From Ruminococcaceae bacterium UBA794 (GTDB lineage Bacteria > Bacillota > Clostridia > Oscillospirales > Ruminococcaceae), in assembly GCA_002304735.1 (NCBI GenBank), contig DBIU01000003.1, forward strand, positions 2,693 to 8,632: 5,940 bases of DNA, given 5' to 3'. The notes beneath the pieces are model-generated. The model did not search any database, was not told the origin of the DNA, and was given only the letters and a program-made list of their open reading frames with translations. The number at the start of each line of letters is the position of its first letter. Positions within the stretch are counted from its first letter, which is position 1. The translations under genes and the position numbers were made by a program. Of this stretch, positions 1-5,725 are shown one piece after another.

Positions 1-1055
1 GCGCGGTTCTCGGATTTGTTCCCCAGATGCTCGTTCTCTTTATCTTCCTTGCGTTCCTTGAAGCGTGCGGTTATATGGCGAGAATTGCGTTCGTAATGGA
101 CAGAATTTTCAGAAAGTTCGGTCTTTCGGGCAAATCCTTCATTCCTATGCTTATCGGCACGGGATGCGGCGTTCCCGGTATTATGGCGAGCCGCACTATC
201 GAAAACGAGCGCGACCGCAGAATGACCGTTATGACAACAACGTTTATTCCCTGCGGCGCAAAAATGCCGATTATCGCGCTTATCGCGGGTTCGCTTTTCG
301 GCAATGCTTGGTGGGTTGCGCCGAGCGCTTACTTCATAGGCGTCGCGGCAATCATCATCTCCGGTATTATCCTCAAGAAAACAAAAATGTTCTCCGGCGA
401 CCCCGCTCCGTTCGTTATGGAGCTTCCCGCTTATCACTGGCCGACAGTCGGCAATATCCTCCGCTCAATGTGGGAGCGCGGCTGGAGCTTCATCAAAAAG
501 GCGGGTACGATTATTCTGCTTTCTTCCGTTGTAATCTGGGCAGGCTCCGTATTCGGAAATCTCCCCGACGGCGGCTTTGGCTTCAGCACGGAGCTTGAGC
601 TTTCGGACAGCGTTCTGGGCATTGTCGGAAACGCAATCTGCTGGATTTTCGCGCCTCTCGGCTTCGGCGAGGCAACCGCGACAATCGCTACAATTATGGG
701 TCTTGTCGCAAAGGAGGAGGTTGTCGGCGTATTCGGCGTTCTCGACTTTATGGGTATGACGCAGCTTGCGGGCTACTCCTTCCTCATCTTTAACCTTCTC
801 TGCGCGCCCTGCTTCGCGGCTATCGGCGCAATCAAGCGCGAGATGAACAGCGCAAAATGGACGTGGTTCGCAATCGGTTATCAGTGCCTTTTCGCGTATG
901 CTATCTCCCTTATCGTATATCAGTTCGGGCTGCTCTTTACGGGCGCTGTGAACGTAATCGGGCTGATTTGCGCGGTTCTCGTCCTTGCGTTCTTGGTTTA
1001 TATGCTTGTAAGACCTAACCGCGAAAAATCCGCGAACAGAAAGGTGAGCGTATAA
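1..1055 (+). CDS. feoB: Ferrous iron transport protein B, C-terminal membrane part (5' end outside window)
   Basis: FeoB is the inner-membrane Fe(II) uptake protein, with an N-terminal G domain followed by a polytopic permease. Only the permease is present here: the frame is open from base 3 (reading AVLGFVPQ before the Met at 27), so the gene begins upstream. Seen in sequence: the LEACGYMARIAFVMDR segment, the first Gate motif with GTGCGVPG and SRTIENERDRRMT (bases about 156-230), IPCGAKMP shortly after, a KEEVVGVFGVLDF segment near 709-747, and a second Gate region with NLLCAPCFAAIGAIKREM (793-846). These are family hallmarks of the Gate and FeoB_C domains. About eight hydrophobic segments follow one another, and the protein ends in a short basic tail (RPNREKSANRKVSV). 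Codon use is GGC/GGT-rich with only two GGG glycines. The next gene starts two bases after the stop, so the two are cotranscribed. Regulation cannot be seen because the promoter lies outside. Confidence 0.96.
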   Translation, partial: AVLGFVPQMLVLFIFLAFLEACGYMARIAFVMDRIFRKFGLSGKSFIPMLIGTGCGVPGIMASRTIENERDRRMTVMTTTFIPCGAKMPIIALIAGSLFGNAWWVAPSAYFIGVAAIIISGIILKKTKMFSGDPAPFVMELPAYHWPTVGNILRSMWERGWSFIKKAGTIILLSSVVIWAGSVFGNLPDGGFGFSTELELSDSVLGIVGNAICWIFAPLGFGEATATIATIMGLVAKEEVVGVFGVLDFMGMTQLAGYSFLIFNLLCAPCFAAIGAIKREMNSAKWTWFAIGYQCLFAYAISLIVYQFGLLFTGAVNVIGLICAVLVLAFLVYMLVRPNREKSANRKVSV

Positions 1056-1056
1056 T

Positions 1057-1224
1057 ATGTCAACGATTATCATAGCTCTCGTTGTTCTTGCGGCATTGTT
1101 TTTCGCAGCACGAAAGCTTTTCTCAGACAAAAAGAAGGGAAAATCCCTTTGCGGAGGAAAATGCTCCTCCTGCCCGAACGGGTGCGCGTGTCATTCGGGT
1201 AATCAGACTGCAAAAAAACGCTGA
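1057..1224 (+). CDS. FeoB-associated Cys-rich membrane protein
   Basis: A 55-residue protein, shorter than most gene-calling cut-offs. Residues 3-18 (TIIIALVVLAALFFAA) form a single membrane anchor. They are followed by a basic stretch (RKLFSDKKKGK) and a Cys cluster with Cys at 32, 36, 39, 43 and 45 (C-x3-C-x2-C-x3-C-x-C-H). This architecture, placed directly after feoB, matches the FeoB-associated Cys-rich membrane protein family of Firmicutes (known family). Its biochemical role is unsettled; metal binding or an FeoC-like accessory role in ferrous iron uptake is an inference from the Cys cluster and neighbourhood. The ATG lies two bases after the feoB stop. Its Shine-Dalgarno sequence (AGGTG, 1042-1046) lies inside the last feoB codons, which implies translational coupling. 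A strong terminator begins 23 bases after the stop, so this is the last gene of the feo operon. Confidence 0.9.
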   Translation: MSTIIIALVVLAALFFAARKLFSDKKKGKSLCGGKCSSCPNGCACHSGNQTAKKR

Positions 1225-1247
1225 ATAACACGCAGATTTAACGCTCA

Positions 1248-1282
1248 AAAGCCGGCTGAATTATCAGTCGGCTTTGCTTTTT
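1248..1282 (+). terminator. Rho-independent terminator of the feo operon
   Basis: A 12-bp stem (AAAGCCGGCTGA at 1248-1259 pairing with TCAGTCGGCTTT at 1264-1275, one G-T pair) with a four-base ATTA loop. It is followed by GC and five T residues at 1278-1282. It separates the feo transcript from the HD-GYP promoter that follows. The stem is nearly symmetrical, but the T run on the + side fits rightward transcription. Confidence 0.9.
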
Positions 1283-1304
1283 CGGGTCAAATCGGTTTTT
1301 CCTA

Positions 1305-1333
1305 TTGACAAAAGTTGGATTTGGGATTATAAT
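1305..1333 (+). promoter_or_regulatory. Consensus sigma70/SigA promoter of the HD-GYP gene
   Basis: TTGACA at 1305-1310 and TATAAT at 1328-1333, with exactly 17 bases between them: both hexamers are perfect consensus. The predicted transcript start is near 1340. This leaves a leader of about 48 bases before the preferred ATG at 1388, too short for a c-di-GMP riboswitch. It also makes the earlier ATG at 1349 an unlikely start, being about nine bases from the transcript end. Confidence 0.87.
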
Positions 1334-1372
1334 TAATGTATAAATATTATGCGATATATTTCTATTAAGCTG

Positions 1373-1378
1373 AAAGGA
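1373..1378 (+). promoter_or_regulatory. Ribosome binding site that decides the HD-GYP start
   Basis: AAAGGA nine bases before the ATG at 1388. The in-frame ATG at 1349 has only AT-rich promoter sequence ahead of it and no purine-rich site. This site is the main reason to trim 13 residues from the longest possible reading frame. Confidence 0.75.
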
Positions 1379-1387
1379 ATATTGAAA

Positions 1388-2716
1388 ATGCTGTATTTTA
1401 AGCTTCAACTCGGCTGTTTGATGGTAATATTGTATATCGTAATCTCCTATATCAAACAAACCTACCACGGCAAAATAAAATGCGATAAGTTCTTTAACGC
1501 GCTTTTGATTCTTACTCCGCTGGCGGTTTTCTTCGACGGATTTACCGCGTGGTCCGTCAACAACGCGGACGTTGTTCCCGAATTTATTAACAAGAGCGCT
1601 CACCTCTTGTTCTTCATCTTTATGGACCTCACGATTATCGTCACGTCAATGTATATGTTCAACCAGCTTCTTGGTTTTCGCCGAAATAAAAAAACTATGT
1701 TACTCGGTATTCCGGGACTGATTTCTCTGATAGCCGTAATCGCGGGCATCGGCGGACTTGAATATATCGACGGCGCAACGACGCGGTATTCGATGGGACT
1801 TTCGGTATATGCGTGCTATGGAACGGTTGTGTTCTACTATGGATTAATCCTGTTTTTCGTTATTTCAAGGCGGCATTTTCTTCCAAACGACAAGGTTATG
1901 GGAACGCTTTCGTTTATCATTATCGCGGGCGTTATACTTGTAACTCAAATTATCTTCCCCGAGGTTCTTTTGACGTCGCTGTTCCCGACAATACTTATGC
2001 TTGGTATTTACATCGACTTCGAGGACCCCGCGATAAAAAAGCTTACAATGCACAAAGACGATATGGTCGACGGCTTTGCGACAATGGTTGAAAGCAAAGA
2101 TACCAACACGGGCGGCCATATCAAGCGCACAAAGGCTTATGTCAGTCTGATGCTGAAGAAAATGAGCGAGGACAGGTATTACCGCAGGCATCTCAGCAAG
2201 GACTATATCACCAACGTCATAAACGCCGCTCCGCTTCACGATATCGGAAAAATCGCAACTCCCGACAGTATTCTCCAAAAGCCCGGAAAGCTTACAGATG
2301 AAGAATACGCGATTATGAAAAAGCACGCGGCGGACGGCGCGGATATTATCAGACGAACTTTCTGCGAAATGGATAACGATGAATTTAGGCAGATTGCCTT
2401 TGAAGTCGCAAGATATCACCACGAAAAATACAACGGACGAGGCTATCCCGTGGGTCTTGAAGGCGAAGATATCCCGCTTCACGCAAGAATTATGGCTATC
2501 GCGGACGTGTTCGACGCGGTTTCGCAGAAAAGATGCTATCGCGACGCAATGCCTGTCGACAAAAGCTTCGATATCATCAAAAACGGCAGCGGAACCGATT
2601 TCGACCCGCGCCTTGTCGAGATTTTCCTCGAGTCGAGAGATGAGGTTGAGCAGCTTATGAACGAAATCGAGGCTGAACCGGAAAAGGTTTTCGGCTCGTT
2701 TATCGTATCTTTCTGA
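1388..2716 (+). CDS. Membrane HD-GYP domain protein, probable c-di-GMP phosphodiesterase
   Basis: A 442-residue protein. Residues 1-210 carry about seven hydrophobic segments (near 4-22, 35-55, 71-91, 104-124, 135-160, 168-190 and 193-209), an arrangement resembling the 7TM sensor region found on some histidine kinases and signalling enzymes (inference from topology). A linker, DFEDPAIKKL, leads to a complete HD-GYP domain at about 225-425. It shows ESKDTNTGGH with His244, HDIGK (His284/Asp285), KPGKLT and His313, the signature HHEKYNGRGYP at 344-354, and ADVFDAVSQKRCYR with Asp373. All metal-ligand and signature residues appear intact, so the enzyme should be active. HD-GYP proteins hydrolyse c-di-GMP to GMP, or in some cases cyclic GMP-AMP; the substrate cannot be told here. 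The active domain would face the cytoplasm. The gene has its own promoter and no obvious partner. I start it at 1388 rather than 1349 because of the Shine-Dalgarno site and promoter position. No clear terminator follows. Confidence 0.93.
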   Translation: MLYFKLQLGCLMVILYIVISYIKQTYHGKIKCDKFFNALLILTPLAVFFDGFTAWSVNNADVVPEFINKSAHLLFFIFMDLTIIVTSMYMFNQLLGFRRNKKTMLLGIPGLISLIAVIAGIGGLEYIDGATTRYSMGLSVYACYGTVVFYYGLILFFVISRRHFLPNDKVMGTLSFIIIAGVILVTQIIFPEVLLTSLFPTILMLGIYIDFEDPAIKKLTMHKDDMVDGFATMVESKDTNTGGHIKRTKAYVSLMLKKMSEDRYYRRHLSKDYITNVINAAPLHDIGKIATPDSILQKPGKLTDEEYAIMKKHAADGADIIRRTFCEMDNDEFRQIAFEVARYHHEKYNGRGYPVGLEGEDIPLHARIMAIADVFDAVSQKRCYRDAMPVDKSFDIIKNGSGTDFDPRLVEIFLESRDEVEQLMNEIEAEPEKVFGSFIVSF

Positions 2717-2786
2717 TTAATTCAAACAGCCCTCGCGCGAAAAAAGCGGGAGCAGATTTTGAAAAGCTTATACGGCATTTTATCGG

Positions 2787-2931
2787 GCGGGAACAATCTG
2801 AAAGGAAAGGAAGTTGAAGCATATAAAAAAAACAGAATAGCAATCGTGATGGTTGCAGCAGCGGGAACAATTTGAAAGGAAAGGTTAAAACATATGAAAA
2901 TAAACAAAATAGCAATCGTGATGGTTGCAGC
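2787..2931 (+). repeat. Imperfect tandem duplication of a gene start (RBS, ATG, signal-peptide codons)
   Basis: Copy 1 is 2787-2859 and copy 2 is 2861-2931. The left blocks (2787-2810 and 2861-2884, including AAAGGAAAGG) match at 23 of 24 bases. The right blocks (2831-2859 and 2903-2931) match at 28 of 29. The middle part differs: copy 1 has three extra bases before CATAT and lacks the G of the start codon after it. Copy 2 carries the working ATG (2894) of the esterase. Restoring one G in copy 1 would give a parallel peptide start, MKKNRIAIVMVAA, against MKINKIAIVMVAA in copy 2. As it stands, that frame runs without a start to a TGA at 2873-2875. It is therefore a decayed second signal-peptide start rather than a random repeat. 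Confidence 0.9.
2825..2875 (+). pseudogene. Vestigial lipoprotein signal-peptide start, start codon destroyed
   Basis: Read in the frame of the duplicated codons, 2825-2872 gives KKNRIAIVMVAAAGTI followed by TGA. It is almost the same as the first residues of the esterase just downstream. Its Shine-Dalgarno sequence (AAAGGAAAGG, 2801-2810) is intact, but CATATG has become CATATA by loss of one base. It could be what remains of the original 5' end of the mannanase gene whose 3' end survives at 4415-5027, or one arm of a local duplication. The sequence alone cannot decide between these. Confidence 0.6.
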
Positions 2932-4414
2932 GATGACAATATCATTATGTGGGTGTGGGAACACTGCGAACGAGCAGCAAACCAAAAGCGATTCGACTGA
3001 TTGGCAGGAGAAAAAACAGTTGGTGAACCTTATGACGCAGCCGGAACTTGAGTCGATTTCAGTCGGACCACTGGAGCTGCTTAACGAGCCGTGGGAGCAG
3101 TATCAGAAAGATATAACAAGGCATCCGAGCGAAGAATATCATGATGGGGTATTCTTAGAAATATGGAGTCTGGAGGATAACATACGTTATATTCGTGAAA
3201 ATAAAGAAATGGACGAGAACTATAAGAAGCAATGCCTTGATGTTTTGGAGTCATATGGGAATGAGTATCATAGCATTGAGGGGGCGATTGTCGACGGAAG
3301 ATATTATTCCAAAGAATTAATGCCGATATACGGATATGACGGAAAGAAAGGGACTCTGTTAGAACCGGCGACAGATGGACTTCGGGAAAAGGAATATCAG
3401 GATTTTGAGGAATGTAAAAGACTGATTTCGGACATACTTCCTCTATATCAGAATATGGATTATTGTACGATTTCCTACTCAACGAACGATGTAAATCAGC
3501 AATATCGGGATTTGGTCAAGCTGTACGATGCAGTCATACAAAATGCGTATCAGACGCTTCCGGTCGGAACCATAGGGCAGGTAGGCGACGCATATTGGAA
3601 AGACTATAGCGGATGGAAGGATTATTCATGGGATTATGATCGAGAACTGGCTAAAGAACTGCAGGCTGAAGTTAAGGAATATCATCTGTACGATGAAGAA
3701 TTGAATCGCAAATTTGTCGTCCAGGTTATGACGCCTCCGGGTTATGATGAAAATAAGGAATATCCGGCATTTGTGCTTACCGATGGCGTATGGCATTTTA
3801 ACGACATGGCGGCTATGTATAAGAAGATGAACGAGGGAACAGCCACATCATATCTGATGGTGAATATCGGGTATGATTATTGTGTTTGCGGGAGTGATAA
3901 TGCAGAACGCTCCCGGGAATTATGCGTAAGACAAGAAGAATTTCTGGACTTTATTACAGATAATTTACTGCCGCGTCTGGCGGAAGACTATCACATTAGC
4001 TGTTCGGAATCGGTACTATTCGGACATTCGCAGGGAGGCGTATTCACACATTATGCAGCCTTTCATTCCGATCAGTATGAAAATCAGCCATTTGGATGTT
4101 ATATTATCGGCAGTCCGACTTTCTGGACGCCGTATTTTACACAAACAGAGAACGCAAAAAAATACAATACGGAGTATGGATATTTTGAGCGAAACAAAGC
4201 ATTCAATAAAAAAATACTCCTGACCGGGGGCACGCTTGAGGACGAGGATTTTGTTGAATTCTATAACGGAAACGAAACTACGCTCGAAGGGCTTGCGCAT
4301 CTTAAGGAACGTTTGGAGAAAAACGGAGTGGCAGACTGTGAGATTACATACTACGAAAGTCATCACTCTGAGTATGTAGGAAAAATGCTGCTTGATGCAA
4401 TCAGCAAGAAGTGA
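2894..4414 (+). CDS. Putative esterase lipoprotein (alpha/beta hydrolase, esterase D/enterochelin esterase-like)
   Basis: A 506-residue protein. Residues 1-21 are a lipoprotein-type signal peptide (MKINK, then a hydrophobic core, then LCGC), with Cys21 the likely lipidated residue, followed by a polar linker. Residues about 45-250 are acidic and Tyr/Glu-rich; I do not recognise this region. From about 265 comes an alpha/beta hydrolase of the putative esterase family: a first strand (KFVVQVMTPPGYDENKEYP), LTDGVWHFND, the nucleophile elbow GHSQGG with Ser379, a candidate acid Glu449/Asp450 in LTGGTLEDEDF, and His490/491 in YYESHHSEY. Such enzymes cleave ester bonds, for example acetyl or feruloyl groups on plant polysaccharides, or siderophores; the substrate here is unknown. 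The adjacent mannanase remnant makes a carbohydrate ester plausible. The start has tandem Shine-Dalgarno AAAGGAAAGG (2875-2884) nine bases upstream. Codon use is foreign to its neighbours: 11 of 32 glycines are GGG and 15 GGA. No convincing promoter is visible. Confidence 0.87.
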   Translation: MKINKIAIVMVAAMTISLCGCGNTANEQQTKSDSTDWQEKKQLVNLMTQPELESISVGPLELLNEPWEQYQKDITRHPSEEYHDGVFLEIWSLEDNIRYIRENKEMDENYKKQCLDVLESYGNEYHSIEGAIVDGRYYSKELMPIYGYDGKKGTLLEPATDGLREKEYQDFEECKRLISDILPLYQNMDYCTISYSTNDVNQQYRDLVKLYDAVIQNAYQTLPVGTIGQVGDAYWKDYSGWKDYSWDYDRELAKELQAEVKEYHLYDEELNRKFVVQVMTPPGYDENKEYPAFVLTDGVWHFNDMAAMYKKMNEGTATSYLMVNIGYDYCVCGSDNAERSRELCVRQEEFLDFITDNLLPRLAEDYHISCSESVLFGHSQGGVFTHYAAFHSDQYENQPFGCYIIGSPTFWTPYFTQTENAKKYNTEYGYFERNKAFNKKILLTGGTLEDEDFVEFYNGNETTLEGLAHLKERLEKNGVADCEITYYESHHSEYVGKMLLDAISKK

Positions 4415-5027
4415 TTCGTCTTGCGGCCGCGACAAGAGCTTTTATGCGAAAAATACAGTTTTCGACGCGTCGCGAATTTTGATTGACGGCACTCCGGAAC
4501 GCGCTTCATTCTATCGCGATATGGATATTATTGCGGAGGAGCTGAAGAAGTTTCGCGAAGCGGATATTCCGATATTGTGGAGACCGTTTCACGAATCGGA
4601 CGGCGATTGGTTCTGGTGGGGCGCAAAGGGCCCCGAAACCGCAAAAGAGTTATATAAGCTGATGTTCGAGTACTATACGAAAGTACACCGGCTGAATAAT
4701 CTGCTTTGGGTTTGGAACTGCCGTTTGGCAGAGGGATACCCCGGCGATGAATATGTCGATGTCATTTCTGTTGATATTTACTTAGAAAAATACGCAAAAA
4801 CAGATTATCGCGAGGATTACGACAAGCTTGTTGCCGCGACAACGAGAAACAAAGTTGCCGCCCTGGCGGAGGTCGGATATATCCCCGATGTTGAAACGTT
4901 CGAGCAGTCGCATACGCCTTGGGCGTATTATATGACGTGGTCGAAAGAATTTTGCGTCGGAGAACAATATAATTCAACTGCGCAGCTGCAAAAAATGTAC
5001 GCGAGCGAGTATGCGCTTACGCTATAA
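4392..5027 (+). pseudogene. GH26 beta-mannanase, C-terminal fragment lacking its N-terminal half
   Basis: The open frame can start at TTG 4392 or ATG 4395, inside the end of the esterase gene in another frame. Mannanase-like sequence begins only after the esterase stop, at about SCGRDKSFY (from 4416). Seen in the fragment: DMDIIAEELKKFREADIPILWRPFHE with the acid/base Glu (codon 4593-4595), DWFWWGAKGPE, LNNLLWVWN, VISVDIYLEKY, and the nucleophile Glu in ALAEVGYIP (codon 4869-4871). These are hallmarks of glycoside hydrolase family 26, which cuts beta-1,4-mannan. About 200 residues remain, while a GH26 catalytic domain usually has about 300 or more, so the first strands of the (beta/alpha)8 barrel and any signal peptide are gone. 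Both catalytic Glu residues survive, but the fold should be incomplete. Codon use matches feoB (no GGG glycines). A small coupled product is possible: AGGA at 4378-4381 lies 10 to 13 bases before the starts. Confidence 0.85.
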
Positions 5028-5103
5028 CCGCATAGAGAATTTGACGAGAAGGCGCCTGTGTGAATTTGATTGAAAAAGCGTTTGAAAAATGTAATTTGAT
5101 TTT

Positions 5104-5133
5104 CGCTCCCGATATTATTCGGGGGCGTTTTTT
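5104..5133 (+). terminator. Rho-independent terminator after the GH26 remnant
   Basis: A 9-bp stem, CGCTCCCGA (5104-5112) with TCGGGGGCG (5119-5127, one G-T pair), a six-base loop TATTAT, and six T residues at 5128-5133. It would end the esterase/GH26 transcript 76 bases after the GH26 stop. The 5028-5103 stretch before it holds only a few short AATTTGA repeats and no gene that I can see. Confidence 0.9.
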
Positions 5134-5174
5134 CGTTATCGGACTTTTAATGTGAAAAATGCCTGCTTGGGGTA

Positions 5175-5203
5175 TTGAAGATTTTGGTAATATGTGTTAT
5201 AAT
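5175..5203 (+). promoter_or_regulatory. Promoter of the SUKH gene with extended -10
   Basis: TTGAAG (5175-5180, four of six to consensus) and TATAAT (5198-5203, perfect) are 17 bases apart. A TG at 5195-5196, one base before the -10, makes it an extended -10 promoter. The predicted start is near 5210, giving a leader of about 29 bases before the ATG at 5239. Confidence 0.8.
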
Positions 5204-5238
5204 GTTCTTGACTAAATACAGCGATTTGGAGGGTAAAA

Positions 5239-5673
5239 ATGTACGCAGAATTAATATCGGAACTAACAAAAGAGAATGTGTTTGTTAAAATACAGCCGCC
5301 GTGTTCCGAAAAAGCCATAAATAATGCGGAAAAAGCTGCCGGTTTCAAATTTCCAAAGGAGCTTCGAGCGCTTTTATGCGAATTGAACGGCGATAAGTTT
5401 CTAGTTTTATCCGCCGAAGAAATTGTCGCGCAAGCGGAACTGAACAAAGAAATATACGAAAATAATCCCGATGAAGAATTTGCAAAAGAACTGAATAAGT
5501 ATCTGTTTTTCGCGGGAAATGGCTGCGGGGATTATTATTGTTATCGCGCAAACGATGACGGCGAGCTTGACGAAACGGCGATTTATATTTGGGAACACGA
5601 AGAAAATTGCTGTCAAATTGCCGCGGCAAGTATTTCGGAGCTGATAATAAAATATTATCACGATGAAATTTGA
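5239..5673 (+). CDS. SMI1/KNR4 (SUKH) family protein, possible immunity protein
   Basis: A 144-residue soluble acidic protein with no signal peptide or membrane segment. The layout is that of a single SUKH domain: an N-terminal helix with I26-x4-E31, AAGFKFPKELRALLCELNG at 33-51 (the hydrophobic-P-x-E-L...L-x-x-x-N-G hallmark), FFAGNGCGDYYCY at 90-102 (G-x-G-D-x-x-x-Y), IYIWEHE at 115-121, and a final helix ASISELIIKYY. In bacteria, SUKH proteins are frequently immunity proteins that bind and neutralise nuclease or other polymorphic toxins, but many stand alone with unknown roles. No toxin is seen here. The start has a strong GGAGGG (5228-5233) five bases upstream and its own extended -10 promoter. 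The rRNA methyltransferase gene follows after 52 bases without a terminator, so the two may be cotranscribed; this reflects position rather than function. Confidence 0.88.
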   Translation: MYAELISELTKENVFVKIQPPCSEKAINNAEKAAGFKFPKELRALLCELNGDKFLVLSAEEIVAQAELNKEIYENNPDEEFAKELNKYLFFAGNGCGDYYCYRANDDGELDETAIYIWEHEENCCQIAAASISELIIKYYHDEI

Positions 5674-5725
5674 TTTGCGTTTAAGTAAAATATTATTGCT
5701 CCACAACAAAGAAAGCGAGGATTTT

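Noticed and set aside
465..1130. Long antisense open frame (221 residues) opposite feoB
   Set aside because: It is low-complexity, charged and Cys/Arg-rich with no recognisable domain. It lies opposite a clear feoB and is explained by that gene's GC-rich codon use.
1349..1387. Earlier in-frame ATG for the HD-GYP gene
   Set aside because: It lies about nine bases from the predicted transcript start and has no Shine-Dalgarno sequence, whereas ATG 1388 has a good one.
1334..1387. c-di-GMP riboswitch in the HD-GYP leader
   Set aside because: The leader is about 48 bases, too short, and has no aptamer-like helices.
1865..2482. Antisense open frame (205 residues) opposite the HD-GYP domain
   Set aside because: It mirrors a strongly conserved coding region, and I see no promoter or RBS for it.
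2730..2750. Possible terminator after the HD-GYP gene (CTCGC with GCGGG)
   Set aside because: The stem is only five pairs with one G-T and no clean T run follows, so I do not call it.
2700..2985. Antisense frames with a repeated peptide (ATITIAILF and SRLLFCxF-like)
   Set aside because: The peptide repeat is simply the reverse reading of the duplicated leader, not a real repeat protein.
2894..4414. Siderophore esterase working with the feo genes
   Set aside because: The fold is compatible, but a terminator, a promoter and the HD-GYP gene separate the two, and the nearer neighbour is a mannanase remnant. There is no siderophore gene in view.
4423..4430. GCGGCCGC (NotI-type) site at the esterase/GH26 junction, which could suggest a cloning scar
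   Set aside because: The bases read naturally as codons of the mannanase-like CGRDK segment, and nothing else looks like vector sequence.
5093..5679. Short direct repeats flanking the SUKH gene (AATTTGATTTTCG at 5093 and AATTTGATTTGCG at 5667)
   Set aside because: Twelve of thirteen AT-rich bases can match by chance, and AATTTGA also occurs elsewhere nearby (5038 and 5063). There is no other sign of insertion.
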